NCBI GenBank assembly: GCA_964531335.1
Contig: CAZHEV010000004.1
Span: 73,516-137,515, forward strand
Direction of reading: 5' to 3'
DNA from: CAZHEV01 sp964531335 [NCBI: uncultured bacterium]
GTDB taxonomy: Bacteria; Eisenbacteria; RBG-16-71-46; CAZHEV01
Length of the DNA: 64,000 bases
Shown here: piece after piece, positions 19,335-29,990 of the stretch
How positions within the stretch are numbered: position 1 is the stretch's first letter
How the letters are laid out: each line of letters opens with the position of its first letter
The notes under the pieces: model-generated
Told to the model about the DNA's origin: nothing
What the model saw: only the letters and a program-made list of their open reading frames with translations
Database searches by the model: none
Position numbers and translations under genes: made by a program

Positions 19335-20122
19335 AGGACTGCCGGGGCTATATCTTTGAGAACGCGGAGGTCGCCGAAGAGCTGCGCCTCCTGACCCTGG
19401 AGCTTCCGGATGTGTTCTCCACTCCGCTTCCAGGACAGTTCGTGAATCTGCGTTGCGGCGAAGGCACCGATCCTCTTCTCAGAAGACCTTTCAGCGTCCA
19501 TTTCTTCAAGGGTGGAGACAGCCCGCGCCTCGGGGTCCTGTATGCCCCCGTCGGCCGGTGGACCAGGCAGCTCGCCTCGCTTGGAAAGGGCCGCGAGGTC
19601 ATGGCGCTGGGTCCTCTGGGAAAAGCGTTCTCCCCGGGAGATGAAGAGACCTCGATCCTCGTGGCCGGCGGCCGCGGGGTGGCGCCTCTGACCTTCCTCG
19701 CCGATGCGCTCGCCGGTGCCGGTGGTAACCCGGCGCCGCTGGTGGGCGCGCGGGCGGAGTCCGGCCTTTACTGGGCGGGTTCTTTTCCGCGAAGCAAAGT
19801 CAGCTTTATAACCGAGGACGGAAGCGCCGGAGCTCGCGGGCTGGTCACGGACCTGCTCGAGCGCAGGCTCGCCGAGACAGACGGCGGCGTCGCCGTGTAC
19901 TGTTGCGGTCCGGTCAAGATGCTACGAAAGATCTGCGAGATGTGCCTCGAGCGCGGAGTGCCGTGCCAGGCTTCGGTGGAGACGGTATTCGCTTGCGGCT
20001 TGGGCGTGTGCAGAGGATGCGGCGTTCCAGGCGCGGGCCGGGATGCGCGATACCTCATGGCGTGCACGGACGGGCCGGTGCTGCGCGCCGAGGACGTCGA
20101 CTGGGAGGAGTTCTCGCCATGA
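19331..20122 (+). CDS. pyrK: dihydroorotate dehydrogenase electron-transfer subunit
   Basis: FAD and [2Fe-2S] subunit that passes electrons from class 1B dihydroorotate dehydrogenase to NAD. It is 263 residues. RRPFSVHF (about 55) is the flavin-binding R-x-x-S/T motif, VAGGRGVAPLTFLAD (about 110) binds the nucleotide, and the C-terminal cluster has Cys in FACGLGVCRGCGV and a fourth Cys in YLMACTDGPV. The ATGA overlaps with the genes on both sides indicate tight coupling. Its presence means that PyrD is the NAD-linked type. Confidence 0.94.
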   Translation: MKDCRGYIFENAEVAEELRLLTLELPDVFSTPLPGQFVNLRCGEGTDPLLRRPFSVHFFKGGDSPRLGVLYAPVGRWTRQLASLGKGREVMALGPLGKAFSPGDEETSILVAGGRGVAPLTFLADALAGAGGNPAPLVGARAESGLYWAGSFPRSKVSFITEDGSAGARGLVTDLLERRLAETDGGVAVYCCGPVKMLRKICEMCLERGVPCQASVETVFACGLGVCRGCGVPGAGRDARYLMACTDGPVLRAEDVDWEEFSP

Positions 20123-21078
20123 GCGGCTCGAGCGGGTCCCCGGACATAAGCACCCGGATAGGCGGGCTCGAGCTCAGAAGCCCCGTGCTGCTGGCTTCGG
20201 GCACGTGCGGGTACGGGCCGGACCTGGCGCGGGCCATCAGGATCGAGCGTCTGGGCGGGATCGTCACGAAGACGATAACCGTCTCGCCGCGCGCGGGGAA
20301 CCCGCCGCCCCGGGTGGCGGAGACTCCGTCGGGGTTGCTCAACTCGATAGGCCTGGAGAACGTCGGCCTGAAGGGTTTCCTGGCCGAGGTGGCTCCGCGG
20401 CTGGACGAGCTTCCGACCGCGGTGGTCGTCAGCGCCGGTGGAGAGTCGATTGAGGAATACCTGAAGATCGTGCGCGCCCTGGCGAGCGTGGAGTGCGCGA
20501 GGGCTGTTGAGCTCAACATCTCCTGCCCGAATGTCGAGAAGGGAATGGCCTTCGGCTCGTCGCCTTCGCTTGCCCGGGAGTTGGTCGCCGCGTGCAGGGG
20601 CGAATGGCCCCGCGTATTGATAACTAAGCTGACGCCCAACGTGACGGATGTCGCCGGAGTCGCCGCCGCCTGCGAGGAGGCGGGCTCCGACGCCTTGACC
20701 GTCGCGAATACGTACCTGGGCATGAAGGTGGATATCGCCTCGAGGAGGCCCGCCCTCCGCCGCGGATGCGGCGGGCTGTCGGGGCCCGCTATCAGGCCGC
20801 TTGCGGTGGCGAAGGTGTGGGAGGTGTCGCGCGCGGTCAAGATCCCGGTCCTGGGGTCGGGGGGCGTCTGCACGGCGGAAGACGCGCTGGAGCACATAAT
20901 CGCGGGGGCGTCGGCGGTGCAGGTAGGAACCGCCACTTTCGTGACGCCGGGCGCCGCGGAGTCTATAGTGAGCGGGATAGAGAGCTACTGCCGCGACGGC
21001 GGCGTGCCGTCGCTGAAGGCGCTCGTGGGAAGCTTGAGAATGGGGGACCGCACCGGCGAGTGCGGCGAGGAGGGATAG
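20119..21078 (+). CDS. pyrD: dihydroorotate dehydrogenase, class 1B catalytic subunit
   Basis: FMN enzyme that oxidises dihydroorotate to orotate together with PyrK. It is 319 residues. The catalytic Cys is C136 in LNISCPNVEKG, as expected for class 1; ITKLTPNVTD and GSGGVCTAEDALE are phosphate-binding segments. ATG 20119 overlaps the pyrK stop. A longer upstream frame exists but lies within pyrK. The stop is 5 bases before pyrF. Confidence 0.95.
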   Translation: MSGSSGSPDISTRIGGLELRSPVLLASGTCGYGPDLARAIRIERLGGIVTKTITVSPRAGNPPPRVAETPSGLLNSIGLENVGLKGFLAEVAPRLDELPTAVVVSAGGESIEEYLKIVRALASVECARAVELNISCPNVEKGMAFGSSPSLARELVAACRGEWPRVLITKLTPNVTDVAGVAAACEEAGSDALTVANTYLGMKVDIASRRPALRRGCGGLSGPAIRPLAVAKVWEVSRAVKIPVLGSGGVCTAEDALEHIIAGASAVQVGTATFVTPGAAESIVSGIESYCRDGGVPSLKALVGSLRMGDRTGECGEEG

Positions 21079-21083
21079 GCGTC

Positions 21084-21818
21084 ATGGCGTCGATCGATCC
21101 CAAGGACAGACTGATTGTGGCGCTGGATGCCGGCTCGCACGGACGAATGGAGTCGCTCGTCGGCGCGCTCGCAGGCGAAGTGAGGACGTACAAGATCGGC
21201 CTGGAACTATTCACCTCGGTCGGCCCCGAGGTAGTCTCCTCGCTCAGAGACAAGGGGATGAGCGTGTTCCTCGATCTGAAGCTGCACGATATCCCGAGGA
21301 CGGTCGAGAGGGCCGCGGCGGCCGTCGCGAGGCTCGGGGCGTCTATGACCACCGTACACGCCCTCGCGGGGCCGGACGCGGTGGCGGCGGCCAGGGAGGG
21401 GATCGAAAGCGCCGCGGGGCCGGGACCCGGCAGGCCGTTGCTCCTGGCAGTGACCCTTCTCACCAGTCACAGAGAGGAGGACCTGAAAGCTCTGTTCCCC
21501 GGCGACTGGGACATCGAGGAGAAGGTCCTGGAGCTGGCGGTCTCGGCTTCAAGGTCCGGCGCCGACGGAATCGTCTGCTCGCCCCTGGAGGTCGCGGCCG
21601 TCAAGAGCGCGTGCCCTGATGTCGTCGCGGTGACGCCCGGCGTGCGGATGGGCGAGGTGGAAGGCGATGATCAGCGCAGGACGGCATCGCCCGCCGGGGC
21701 CGTCGCCGGCGGCGCCGACTACCTGGTGGTGGGAAGGCCGATCTGCGAGGCGGCCGACGCCGGAGCCGCGGCCCGGCGCGTGCTCGAGCAGATGAGAGCC
21801 GGGTTCGAACGGAGGTGA
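21084..21818 (+). CDS. pyrF: orotidine 5'-phosphate decarboxylase
   Basis: Decarboxylates OMP to UMP, the last step of the pathway. It is 244 residues. The catalytic D-x-K-x-x-D is DLKLHD (64-69), and VTPGVRMGE and YLVVGRPI are the phosphate-binding loops. GAGGAGGGA precedes ATG 21084. The operon therefore supplies steps 2, 3, 4 and 6; carAB and pyrE are not in the window. Confidence 0.95.
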   Translation: MASIDPKDRLIVALDAGSHGRMESLVGALAGEVRTYKIGLELFTSVGPEVVSSLRDKGMSVFLDLKLHDIPRTVERAAAAVARLGASMTTVHALAGPDAVAAAREGIESAAGPGPGRPLLLAVTLLTSHREEDLKALFPGDWDIEEKVLELAVSASRSGADGIVCSPLEVAAVKSACPDVVAVTPGVRMGEVEGDDQRRTASPAGAVAGGADYLVVGRPICEAADAGAAARRVLEQMRAGFERR

Positions 21819-21842
21819 TGTCAGGCGGACCAAAAGACGCTG

Positions 21843-22682
21843 ATGCTCGTCATATTCGTCGTCGTCTACACGTATATCGTGGTGGACAAGCGCCGCAGGG
21901 CCCACGGCATGGCCGCGGGCGCCCTCGCGGCGGCGTTGATCGGGGTCTTAGAGCCTGTCGATCTGATCAAGCTCGTCAACTGGAACGTGATGGGCATATT
22001 CGCAGGCACTCTGGTCCTGACGGATCTGTTCGCTCAATCCAAGGTCCCTGCGCCGGCCGCAGGCCTGGCTGCTCGGTCTGGTGGCCCTGGGTCTGGCGAT
22101 CTCGCCTGTCTTCGACCCCGAGTTCAAGTTCCTGGGCGGGACTCACACCATGGCCGTGGCGGTCGCCGGGCTGGTATGGAACCCGGCGTGGGGAATGAGG
22201 GGCGCCCCCCTCAGGCGATACGACTACAACACGACCCTCTTTCTCGCTTCGGTGTTCATCGTTGTCGGCGGGCTGGAGAAAAGCGGGCTCATTCATGACT
22301 TCGCGAGCTATGTCGCGGGGTTGTCCGCGGGAGAGCCCTACGTACTCTTCCTCCTGGTCGTGTGCGCGTCGGTGGCGATCTCTGCTTTTGTGTGCAACGT
22401 TCCGTACATCACTGCTATGATACCGGTATGATACCGGTGACTCACCAGGCCGCGCTCGATGTCGGGGTGGAGCCGCTGCTCATGGTTTTCGGTCTCGTGG
22501 TCGGGGCGTGCCTTGGAGGAAACATAACGCTGGTCGGCGCGAGCGCCAACATCGTGGCCATGGGAACACTGAGGCGGCAGGGCAACGACGTCGGCTTCTG
22601 GGAGTTCGTCAAGATAGGCCTGCCCTTCACATTGGCTGCCACCGCCGCGGCCGCCGCGTTCCTATGGCTGGTTAGGGGATGA
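21843..22682 (+). pseudogene. broken ArsB/NhaD-type (ion transporter superfamily) membrane transporter
   Basis: Three frames together encode parts of one polytopic transporter. Frame A (from ATG 21843) gives two N-terminal helices up to LVLTDLFAQSKVP near 22045. Frame B (from about 22048, LRRPQAWLLGL) gives the middle helices and stops at 22431. Frame C continues THQAALDVGVEP to the conserved GGNITLVGASANIV and the stop at 22682. Removing one copy of an 11-bp duplication (22417-22438) joins B and C perfectly. Between A and B a frame change and about 100 family-typical residues are missing, so even then the protein would be truncated. It directly follows pyrF. Confidence 0.75.
22417..22438 (+). 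repeat. 11-bp tandem duplication causing a frameshift
   Basis: ATGATACCGGT occurs twice in direct succession (22417-22427, 22428-22438). The second copy introduces the stop TGA at 22429-22431. With one copy the frame reads AFVCNVPYITAMIPVTHQAA without interruption. Confidence 0.95.
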
Positions 22683-22725
22683 GATCGCCCGCCGGGGGAG
22701 CCTCCGGCGATGGAGCTTGAGATCG

Positions 22726-23127
22726 GTGACCAGCGAGTCGATTGACATTGGTAGGAGGTTGCTCGAGGAGCTGAGGAGGCATTATCTCGAAGGAACGCCT
22801 CCGACGGTCCGGCTTTTCTGGGACAGCCCGCTGAGCGCCGAAGACGTGGACGCCGTTCGAAAGGAACCGAGGCTTTCATGGCTTCTCGCGTGGAAGGGCA
22901 AGATCTTCGACGAGGAGGGCGAGGGAGGCGAGCAATCGGTTCTCCCCAAGCCGCTGATCCTGGCGGTCACCTGGGGGCAGAACAAGCGCCTGGTAATGGA
23001 GCTGGCCGATATCCTTGACGCCCGGGCGGCGGAGCTGAAGAGGCTGCTCTCCAGGGAGAGAAAAGCCGACCCGGAGTTCTACAGGTGGGTCAAATCTTCC
23101 GAAATCACAAGCCGTTTGCTGACTTAG
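22726..23127 (+). CDS. uncharacterised 133-residue protein
   Basis: No family is recognised. The protein is soluble and highly charged. It starts MTSESIDIGRRLLEELRRHY, has a central PLILAVTWGQNKRLVMELAD segment and a helical, Lys/Arg-rich C terminus (AAELKRLLSRERKADPEFYRW). GTG 22726 is chosen because GGAG lies 10 bases upstream; TTG 22717 would put the Shine-Dalgarno too close. Codon use is like its neighbours, and it lies between the broken transporter and hpf. It probably is a real gene, but the function is unknown. Confidence 0.55.
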   Translation: MTSESIDIGRRLLEELRRHYLEGTPPTVRLFWDSPLSAEDVDAVRKEPRLSWLLAWKGKIFDEEGEGGEQSVLPKPLILAVTWGQNKRLVMELADILDARAAELKRLLSRERKADPEFYRWVKSSEITSRLLT

Positions 23128-23167
23128 CGCGAAGTAGCGCCTTGCGCCGCGCTGTCTTCGGCTCCTC

Positions 23168-23197
23168 TTGACACGGCCGCGACGCCGGGGCTAGAAT
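23168..23197 (+). promoter_or_regulatory. promoter of hpf (and perhaps lon)
   Basis: TTGACA at 23168-23173 and TAGAAT at 23192-23197 with an 18-bp spacer. Both hexamers are strong. The predicted start near 23204 leaves about 195 nt of leader before hpf. Confidence 0.65.
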
Positions 23198-23221
23198 TTA
23201 GTTACAAGCCCGCTAGAGCGT

Positions 23222-23242
23222 TTGGAGGTGAACATCCACCAA
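23222..23242 (+). other. leader hairpin holding a Shine-Dalgarno-like GGAGG
   Basis: TTGG-A-GG (23222-23228) pairs with CC-A-CCAA (23236-23242) with one A-A mismatch and a 7-nt loop. The left arm contains GGAGG and is followed by an in-frame GTG that would open a reading frame overlapping hpf out of frame. It lies about 20 nt after the predicted transcription start. Confidence 0.4.
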
Positions 23243-23400
23243 TTGAGAGCTGTTTTACTTGGCTCAGACGACCTGCGAACGGCACGGCGGATATTTTCCG
23301 TCCCCCCTCAGCCGGCCCACCCTGGAATCCCCCGGACCTTGTCTTGTTCCGCCTTTCAGACGATGTCGTCCCACGGCGAGACCAGAAAGGAAGTGACAGC

Positions 23401-23766
23401 ATGCGCGTCAGCTATGCTTACGGCGACGTCCACAGAACGCCCGCCCTTCAGGATCACATCGATAAGAAGGTCGAGAAGGTCGAGAGGCTGGTCGCCAATA
23501 CTTCTGAAGACATGGTGCATCTTCAAATCAAGATGGAGAAGGTCAACAAGAGGGAGCGCTATAGAGTCTCTTTGAATATCCATTTCCCGGGAAAGACGCT
23601 CCATGCTGAGGAGATTACCGGGAACACAATGACGTCCACAACCGAGGCCTTTGACGACCTCATCAGGCAGATCAAGGGCTACAAGCGCAAGCTGAGGGGG
23701 CGCCGGCACAACGAATTCAAGACCGTGCCGGCCTTCAGCGAGCCGGATGTCGGGGAAACCGTATAG
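23401..23766 (+). CDS. hpf: ribosome hibernation promoting factor, short form
   Basis: Binds the 30S subunit at the tRNA/mRNA channel in stationary phase and helps form inactive ribosomes. It is 121 residues: MRVSYAYGDVHRTPALQDHI, VHLQIKMEKVNKRERYRV, and the beta-strand HFPGKTLHAEEITGNTM followed by the C-terminal helix (AFDDLIRQIKGYKRKLRGRR). It lacks the dimerisation domain of long HPF. ATG 23401 has AAGGAAG 6-9 bases upstream; in-frame codons further up are not family-like. It precedes lon by 81 bp. Confidence 0.88.
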   Translation: MRVSYAYGDVHRTPALQDHIDKKVEKVERLVANTSEDMVHLQIKMEKVNKRERYRVSLNIHFPGKTLHAEEITGNTMTSTTEAFDDLIRQIKGYKRKLRGRRHNEFKTVPAFSEPDVGETV

Positions 23767-23782
23767 AAGCGCCTTTCCCGCT

Positions 23783-23802
23783 GGCGGCGGGGGCCCGCCG
23801 CC
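23783..23802 (+). other. GC-rich hairpin between hpf and lon
   Basis: GGCGGCGGG (23783-23791) and CCCGCCGCC (23794-23802) form a near-perfect palindrome. There is no T tract, so it is not a classic terminator; it may slow transcription or protect the hpf transcript 3' end. Confidence 0.45.
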
Positions 23803-23847
23803 CGGCCGGCGGGGTCCGGCGTATGCGAAGCAAGGAAGGGACTAGTC

Positions 23848-26289
<2,442 letters not shown>

Positions 26290-26380
26290 TCCGGAGAGCC
26301 CGCCGCTTGTACAGGGCCGCCCGCGCCCCCTTCATCTTCGATTTCCAGATGACATCAAAGCGTTTTACGCTTGATTCGGG

Positions 26381-26416
26381 AGCGCCGCACGGACCGCCGG
26401 GCGGTGCTTTGTCTTT
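26381..26416 (+). terminator. candidate terminator after lon
   Basis: AGCGCCGC (26381-26388) pairs with GCGGTGCT (26401-26408, one G-U) around an inner CGG/CCG hairpin, followed by TTTGTCTTT. The remaining sequence from 26290 to 26525 holds this element and the next promoter. Confidence 0.55.
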
Positions 26417-26444
26417 GACCGGATCGCGGCCCGTGGTGTAGGAT
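26415..26444 (+). promoter_or_regulatory. candidate promoter of the nucleotide-sugar genes
   Basis: TTGACC at 26415-26420 and TAGGAT at 26439-26444 with an 18-bp spacer, directly after the lon terminator and 82 bp before gmd. Confidence 0.5.
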
Positions 26445-26525
26445 CTATAGGTGCTTGACGACGGCGGCGGCGCTATCCTCGGCGCCGTTACGGGGATAAC
26501 CGCGGTTGGGTATGGGGGCTGGAAT

Positions 26526-27488
26526 ATGAGAGTGCTTATTACGGGAATCACCGGCTTCGCCGGAAGCCATCTTGTAGACTACCTTCTGGGGGTGCGCGGA
26601 GTAGAGATACACGGCATCCAGAGATGGCGGAGCCGGACCGAGAACGTCGATCACGTGGTAGACAAGATCTCCATGTACGAGTGCGATATGCGGGACGCGC
26701 ACTCGGTCACCAACGTGATCAAGGAGGTCCGGCCCGATCGCATCTTCCACCTGGCCGCGCAGAGCCTGGTGCCGGCGTCCTGGAAGTCCCCGTCCGAAAC
26801 CATAGGAACGAACGTACTCGGACAGCTCAACATTTTCGAAGCGGTGAGGAGAGTGGGCATAAATCCGAGGATCCAGATCGCGGGCTCGAGCGAGGAGTAC
26901 GGCCTCGTTCTCGAGGACGAGCTCCCGGTCAAGGAGACGAATCCTCTGAGGCCCCTCAGCCCCTATGCGGTGAGCAAGGTCGCTCAGGACGTGATGGGCT
27001 ACCAGTACTTCAAGAGCTTCGGGATGGAGATAGTGCGCACCCGCGCGTTCAACCACACCGGCCCCCGCAGGCCGCCGGTCTTCGTGTGCAGCGACTTCGC
27101 CAGGCAGCTTGTGCAGGTCGAGCTCGGACTCAGGGAGCCGGAGATCAGGGTGGGCAATCTCGACGCCAAGCGGGACTTCACGGACGTCAGAGACATCGTC
27201 ATCGGGTACTGGCTGGCCCTGGAGAAGGGGGAGAGCGGCCGGGTATACAACATCTGCTCCGGAAGCTGCTACAAGATCAGCGAGATCCTGGACATGCTGA
27301 TAGAGATCACGGGGGTGGACGTCAAGGTCACGCGCGATCAGATGCGTTTGCGGCCATCGGACGTCCCGGTGCTGCAAGGGGACAACTCCCTGTTCGGTTC
27401 CCTGACGGGCTGGGAGCCCCGGATCGACTTCAAGAAAACCCTTACCGACCTCGTCGAGTTCTGGCGGAGGTCACTGGGCAAGAGTTGA
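26526..27488 (+). CDS. gmd: GDP-mannose 4,6-dehydratase family enzyme
   Basis: Short-chain dehydrogenase/reductase that likely converts GDP-mannose to GDP-4-keto-6-deoxymannose. It is 320 residues. The NAD(P) motif TGITGFAGSHL is at the N terminus, the family-typical GSSEEYG precedes the catalytic Tyr147-x3-Lys151 (PYAVSKVAQD), and RAFNHTGPRRPP and the VRDIVIGYWLA segment are typical of GMD/RMD enzymes. ATG 26526 is chosen because the nucleotide-binding motif starts directly after it. The stop overlaps the next gene, a second SDR, which suggests a two-step GDP-6-deoxysugar pathway. Confidence 0.82.
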   Translation: MRVLITGITGFAGSHLVDYLLGVRGVEIHGIQRWRSRTENVDHVVDKISMYECDMRDAHSVTNVIKEVRPDRIFHLAAQSLVPASWKSPSETIGTNVLGQLNIFEAVRRVGINPRIQIAGSSEEYGLVLEDELPVKETNPLRPLSPYAVSKVAQDVMGYQYFKSFGMEIVRTRAFNHTGPRRPPVFVCSDFARQLVQVELGLREPEIRVGNLDAKRDFTDVRDIVIGYWLALEKGESGRVYNICSGSCYKISEILDMLIEITGVDVKVTRDQMRLRPSDVPVLQGDNSLFGSLTGWEPRIDFKKTLTDLVEFWRRSLGKS

Positions 27489-28429
27489 AAACGCTTATCA
27501 CCGGCGGGCGGGGCTTCGTCGGGACCCACCTGGCGAGGCTGCTCGAATCGAAAGGACATGAGGTACAGGCCCTGGATCTGGCGGGACCTCCCGGGGAAAC
27601 GCCTCATCACGAGTGCAACATCCTGGACTTCGACAGGCTGGTCGCCTTCTTCCGGGCCATCAAGCCGGACTGGGTGGTCCACCTGGCGGGGTGGAGCTCG
27701 GTGGGGACCTCCTTCAGGGATCCTACACGGGCCTTCGAGGTGAACGCCCAGGGGACGGTCAACGTTCTCGAGGCGGTCAGGGGCCTCGGCCTGGACTCGA
27801 AGATCCTCTTTGTCAGCTCGGGGGAGGTCTACGGCGCCTCGGAGACCGAGGCCCCCTTGACCGAGGAGTCCCCCGTCGCTCCCGTGAGCCCCTACGCGCT
27901 GGGAAAGGCGTGCGCGGAGCTGAGCTGCCTTTACTACGAGGGGATCGGGGGCGTCAAGCTGATCATAGCCAGGTCCTTCAATCACACCGGTCCGGGACAG
28001 ACGGACGCCTTCGCCTTGCCGGCTTTCGCCAGGCAGGTGGCCGAGGCGGAGAAGGGGAAGAGAGAGCCCGTGCTGCGCGTGGGCAACCTGGACGTGGTTC
28101 GCGATTTCATGGACGTCAGGGATATCGCGCGCGCTTATCACATCCTTCTGGAGGAGGGGAAGCCGGGTTCGCTGTACAACGTCTGCTCCAGCCGGCCGCA
28201 CAGACTGAGAGATCTGGTCGACAAGCTGATATCCATGTCCGAGGTGCAGATGAGGATCGAGGTGGAGAGGGAGCGCTGGAGGGCGGCGGAGATCCCGGCC
28301 ATCGTGGGCGACAACGCCCGCATGGCCCGGGACACCGGATGGCGCGCGGAGATCCCGATCGAGACCACCTTGAACGACCTGTTGGACTATTGGCGCAAGA
28401 AGGTGAGCGCGCAGGGATCTCTTTATTGA
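27485..28429 (+). CDS. rmd: GDP-6-deoxy-4-ketohexose reductase-like SDR
   Basis: 314 residues. N-terminal TLITGGRGFVGTHLARLL binds NAD(P)H, and SSGEVYG and PYALGKACAE carry the Ser and Tyr-x3-Lys. The protein resembles RMD enzymes, which make GDP-D-rhamnose from the GMD product; NDP-sugar epimerase activity cannot be excluded. It starts at TTG 27485, overlapping the stop of the preceding gene, so translational coupling is likely. No fucose synthetase or glycosyltransferase lies alongside. Confidence 0.72.
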   Translation: MKTLITGGRGFVGTHLARLLESKGHEVQALDLAGPPGETPHHECNILDFDRLVAFFRAIKPDWVVHLAGWSSVGTSFRDPTRAFEVNAQGTVNVLEAVRGLGLDSKILFVSSGEVYGASETEAPLTEESPVAPVSPYALGKACAELSCLYYEGIGGVKLIIARSFNHTGPGQTDAFALPAFARQVAEAEKGKREPVLRVGNLDVVRDFMDVRDIARAYHILLEEGKPGSLYNVCSSRPHRLRDLVDKLISMSEVQMRIEVERERWRAAEIPAIVGDNARMARDTGWRAEIPIETTLNDLLDYWRKKVSAQGSLY

Positions 28430-28473
28430 GCGGGCGCGCCGTTTAGTTCCAGCCTAGAGACCTGGAGGAATTG

Positions 28474-29919
28474 ATGCAGAAGATCTGCATGGTCGGATCC
28501 GGCTACGTGGGCCTGGTGTCGGGAGCCTGCATGGCCGACTTCGGAAACGAGGTCATATGCGTTGACAGCGACCGGGACAAAGTGGACATGCTGAGCCGGT
28601 ACGAGATACCCTTCTACGAGTTCGCTTTGAAGGAGCTGGTGCAGAGGGGCGTCGAGAAAGGAAGATTGTCCTTCACCAGCTCCCTGGAGGAGGGCGTTAG
28701 GAAGTCAAAGGTCGTGTTCATCGCGGTGGGCACGCCTTCGGACAAGAACGGCGAGGCCGACCTTTCGGCGGTGTTCTCCGTCGCCGCGGACATAGCCCGA
28801 TACATGACCGGCTACCGGCTTGTCGTTCAGAAGAGCACCGTGCCCGTGGGCACCGGGGCGAGAGTTCAGAAGATCATAAGGGAGAACCTGGCAAAGGACG
28901 TACCCTTCGACGTGGCCTCGAACCCCGAGTTCCTGCGCGAGGGGTCCGCCGTGGAGACGTTCATGAGGCCGGACCGCGTGGTGATCGGCACCTGGACCCG
29001 GCGGGCGGAGCGCTTGCTCTCCGACATCTACGCGCCCCTCTACATCAACCAGACGCCCATGGTCAAGACCTCCGTCGAGACGGCCGAGCTCATAAAGTAC
29101 GCCGCCAACGCTTTTCTGGCGACCAAGATATCTTACATCAACGAGATCGCGAACCTGTGCGAGAAGGTGGGGGCCGACGTCAAGGTGATAGAGCGGGCCA
29201 TCGGCCTCGATCGAAGGATCGGCTCCAAGTTCCTCCACGCCGGAATAGGGTTCGGAGGCTCGTGCTTTCCCAAGGACACCGTGGCGCTGGCCAGGTTCTC
29301 CGCCGAGATGGGCGAGCCGCTGAAGATAGTGAGCGCCACCATCTCCATCAACAGGGCCCAGAGAGCGCGCCTCATCAGGCGCATAAAGGAGGCCGTGGCG
29401 CCGGTGAAAGGCAAAACGGTGGCCGTCCTCGGGCTTTCCTTCAAGCCCAACACGGACGATCTAAGGGACGCGCCCTCCCTGGACATCATAAAAGCCCTCC
29501 AGTCGGCCGGGGCGAAGATCAGGACGTTCGACCCGATCGCCATGCCCGCCGCCGGGTCGACCCTGCGGGGCGTGAAGTTCTGCGACGACGCGTACGACGC
29601 CGTCGGCGATGCGGACGCCGCCGTACTGGTGACCGAGTGGAACGAGTTCAGGCGGTTGGATCTGCGCAAGATGCACTCCCTCATGAAGAAGCCCGTGCTG
29701 ATCGACTGCAGGAACATATACGAGCCGGCCGACATGGCCCGTCTTGGCTTCACCTACTCGGGGATCGGCAGGGCGGAGCCGCTCGATCACGCGGCGGCAG
29801 GGCCGGCGCGCGCGAAGAAGACATCGCGCAAGGGAGGCCAGGGGAAGAAGAGGGCAAGCTCCAGGGGAAAGAGGAGCGGACCCGGCGGGAGGAGGAGCTC
29901 GCCGGCTGCGGGAAGGTGA
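28474..29919 (+). CDS. ugd: UDP-glucose 6-dehydrogenase with a basic C-terminal tail
   Basis: Oxidises UDP-glucose to UDP-glucuronate with two NAD. N-terminal GSGYVGLVSGACMADFG binds NAD, STVPVGTGARVQ and ASNPEFLREGSAV are family motifs, and the catalytic Cys is C264 in GFGGSCFPKD. FKPNTDDLRDAPSL belongs to the UDP-binding domain. GGAGG at 28464-28468 puts the start at ATG 28474. The enzyme is usually about 435-445 residues; this one has 481 because of an extra Lys/Arg/Gly/Ser tail starting near residue 448 (RAKKTSRKGGQGKKRASS). Confidence 0.93.
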   Translation: MQKICMVGSGYVGLVSGACMADFGNEVICVDSDRDKVDMLSRYEIPFYEFALKELVQRGVEKGRLSFTSSLEEGVRKSKVVFIAVGTPSDKNGEADLSAVFSVAADIARYMTGYRLVVQKSTVPVGTGARVQKIIRENLAKDVPFDVASNPEFLREGSAVETFMRPDRVVIGTWTRRAERLLSDIYAPLYINQTPMVKTSVETAELIKYAANAFLATKISYINEIANLCEKVGADVKVIERAIGLDRRIGSKFLHAGIGFGGSCFPKDTVALARFSAEMGEPLKIVSATISINRAQRARLIRRIKEAVAPVKGKTVAVLGLSFKPNTDDLRDAPSLDIIKALQSAGAKIRTFDPIAMPAAGSTLRGVKFCDDAYDAVGDADAAVLVTEWNEFRRLDLRKMHSLMKKPVLIDCRNIYEPADMARLGFTYSGIGRAEPLDHAAAGPARAKKTSRKGGQGKKRASSRGKRSGPGGRRSSPAAGR

Positions 29920-29990
29920 AATTCCGCTCGCGGCCGGCGGCGACCGTGACGGGCCCGCCCCGGACTTTTTTGAACGGTGAGGTCTACATC

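Noticed and set aside
19903-20118. 72-codon upstream extension of pyrD
   Set aside because: It lies wholly inside pyrK; the true start is the ATGA overlap at 20119.
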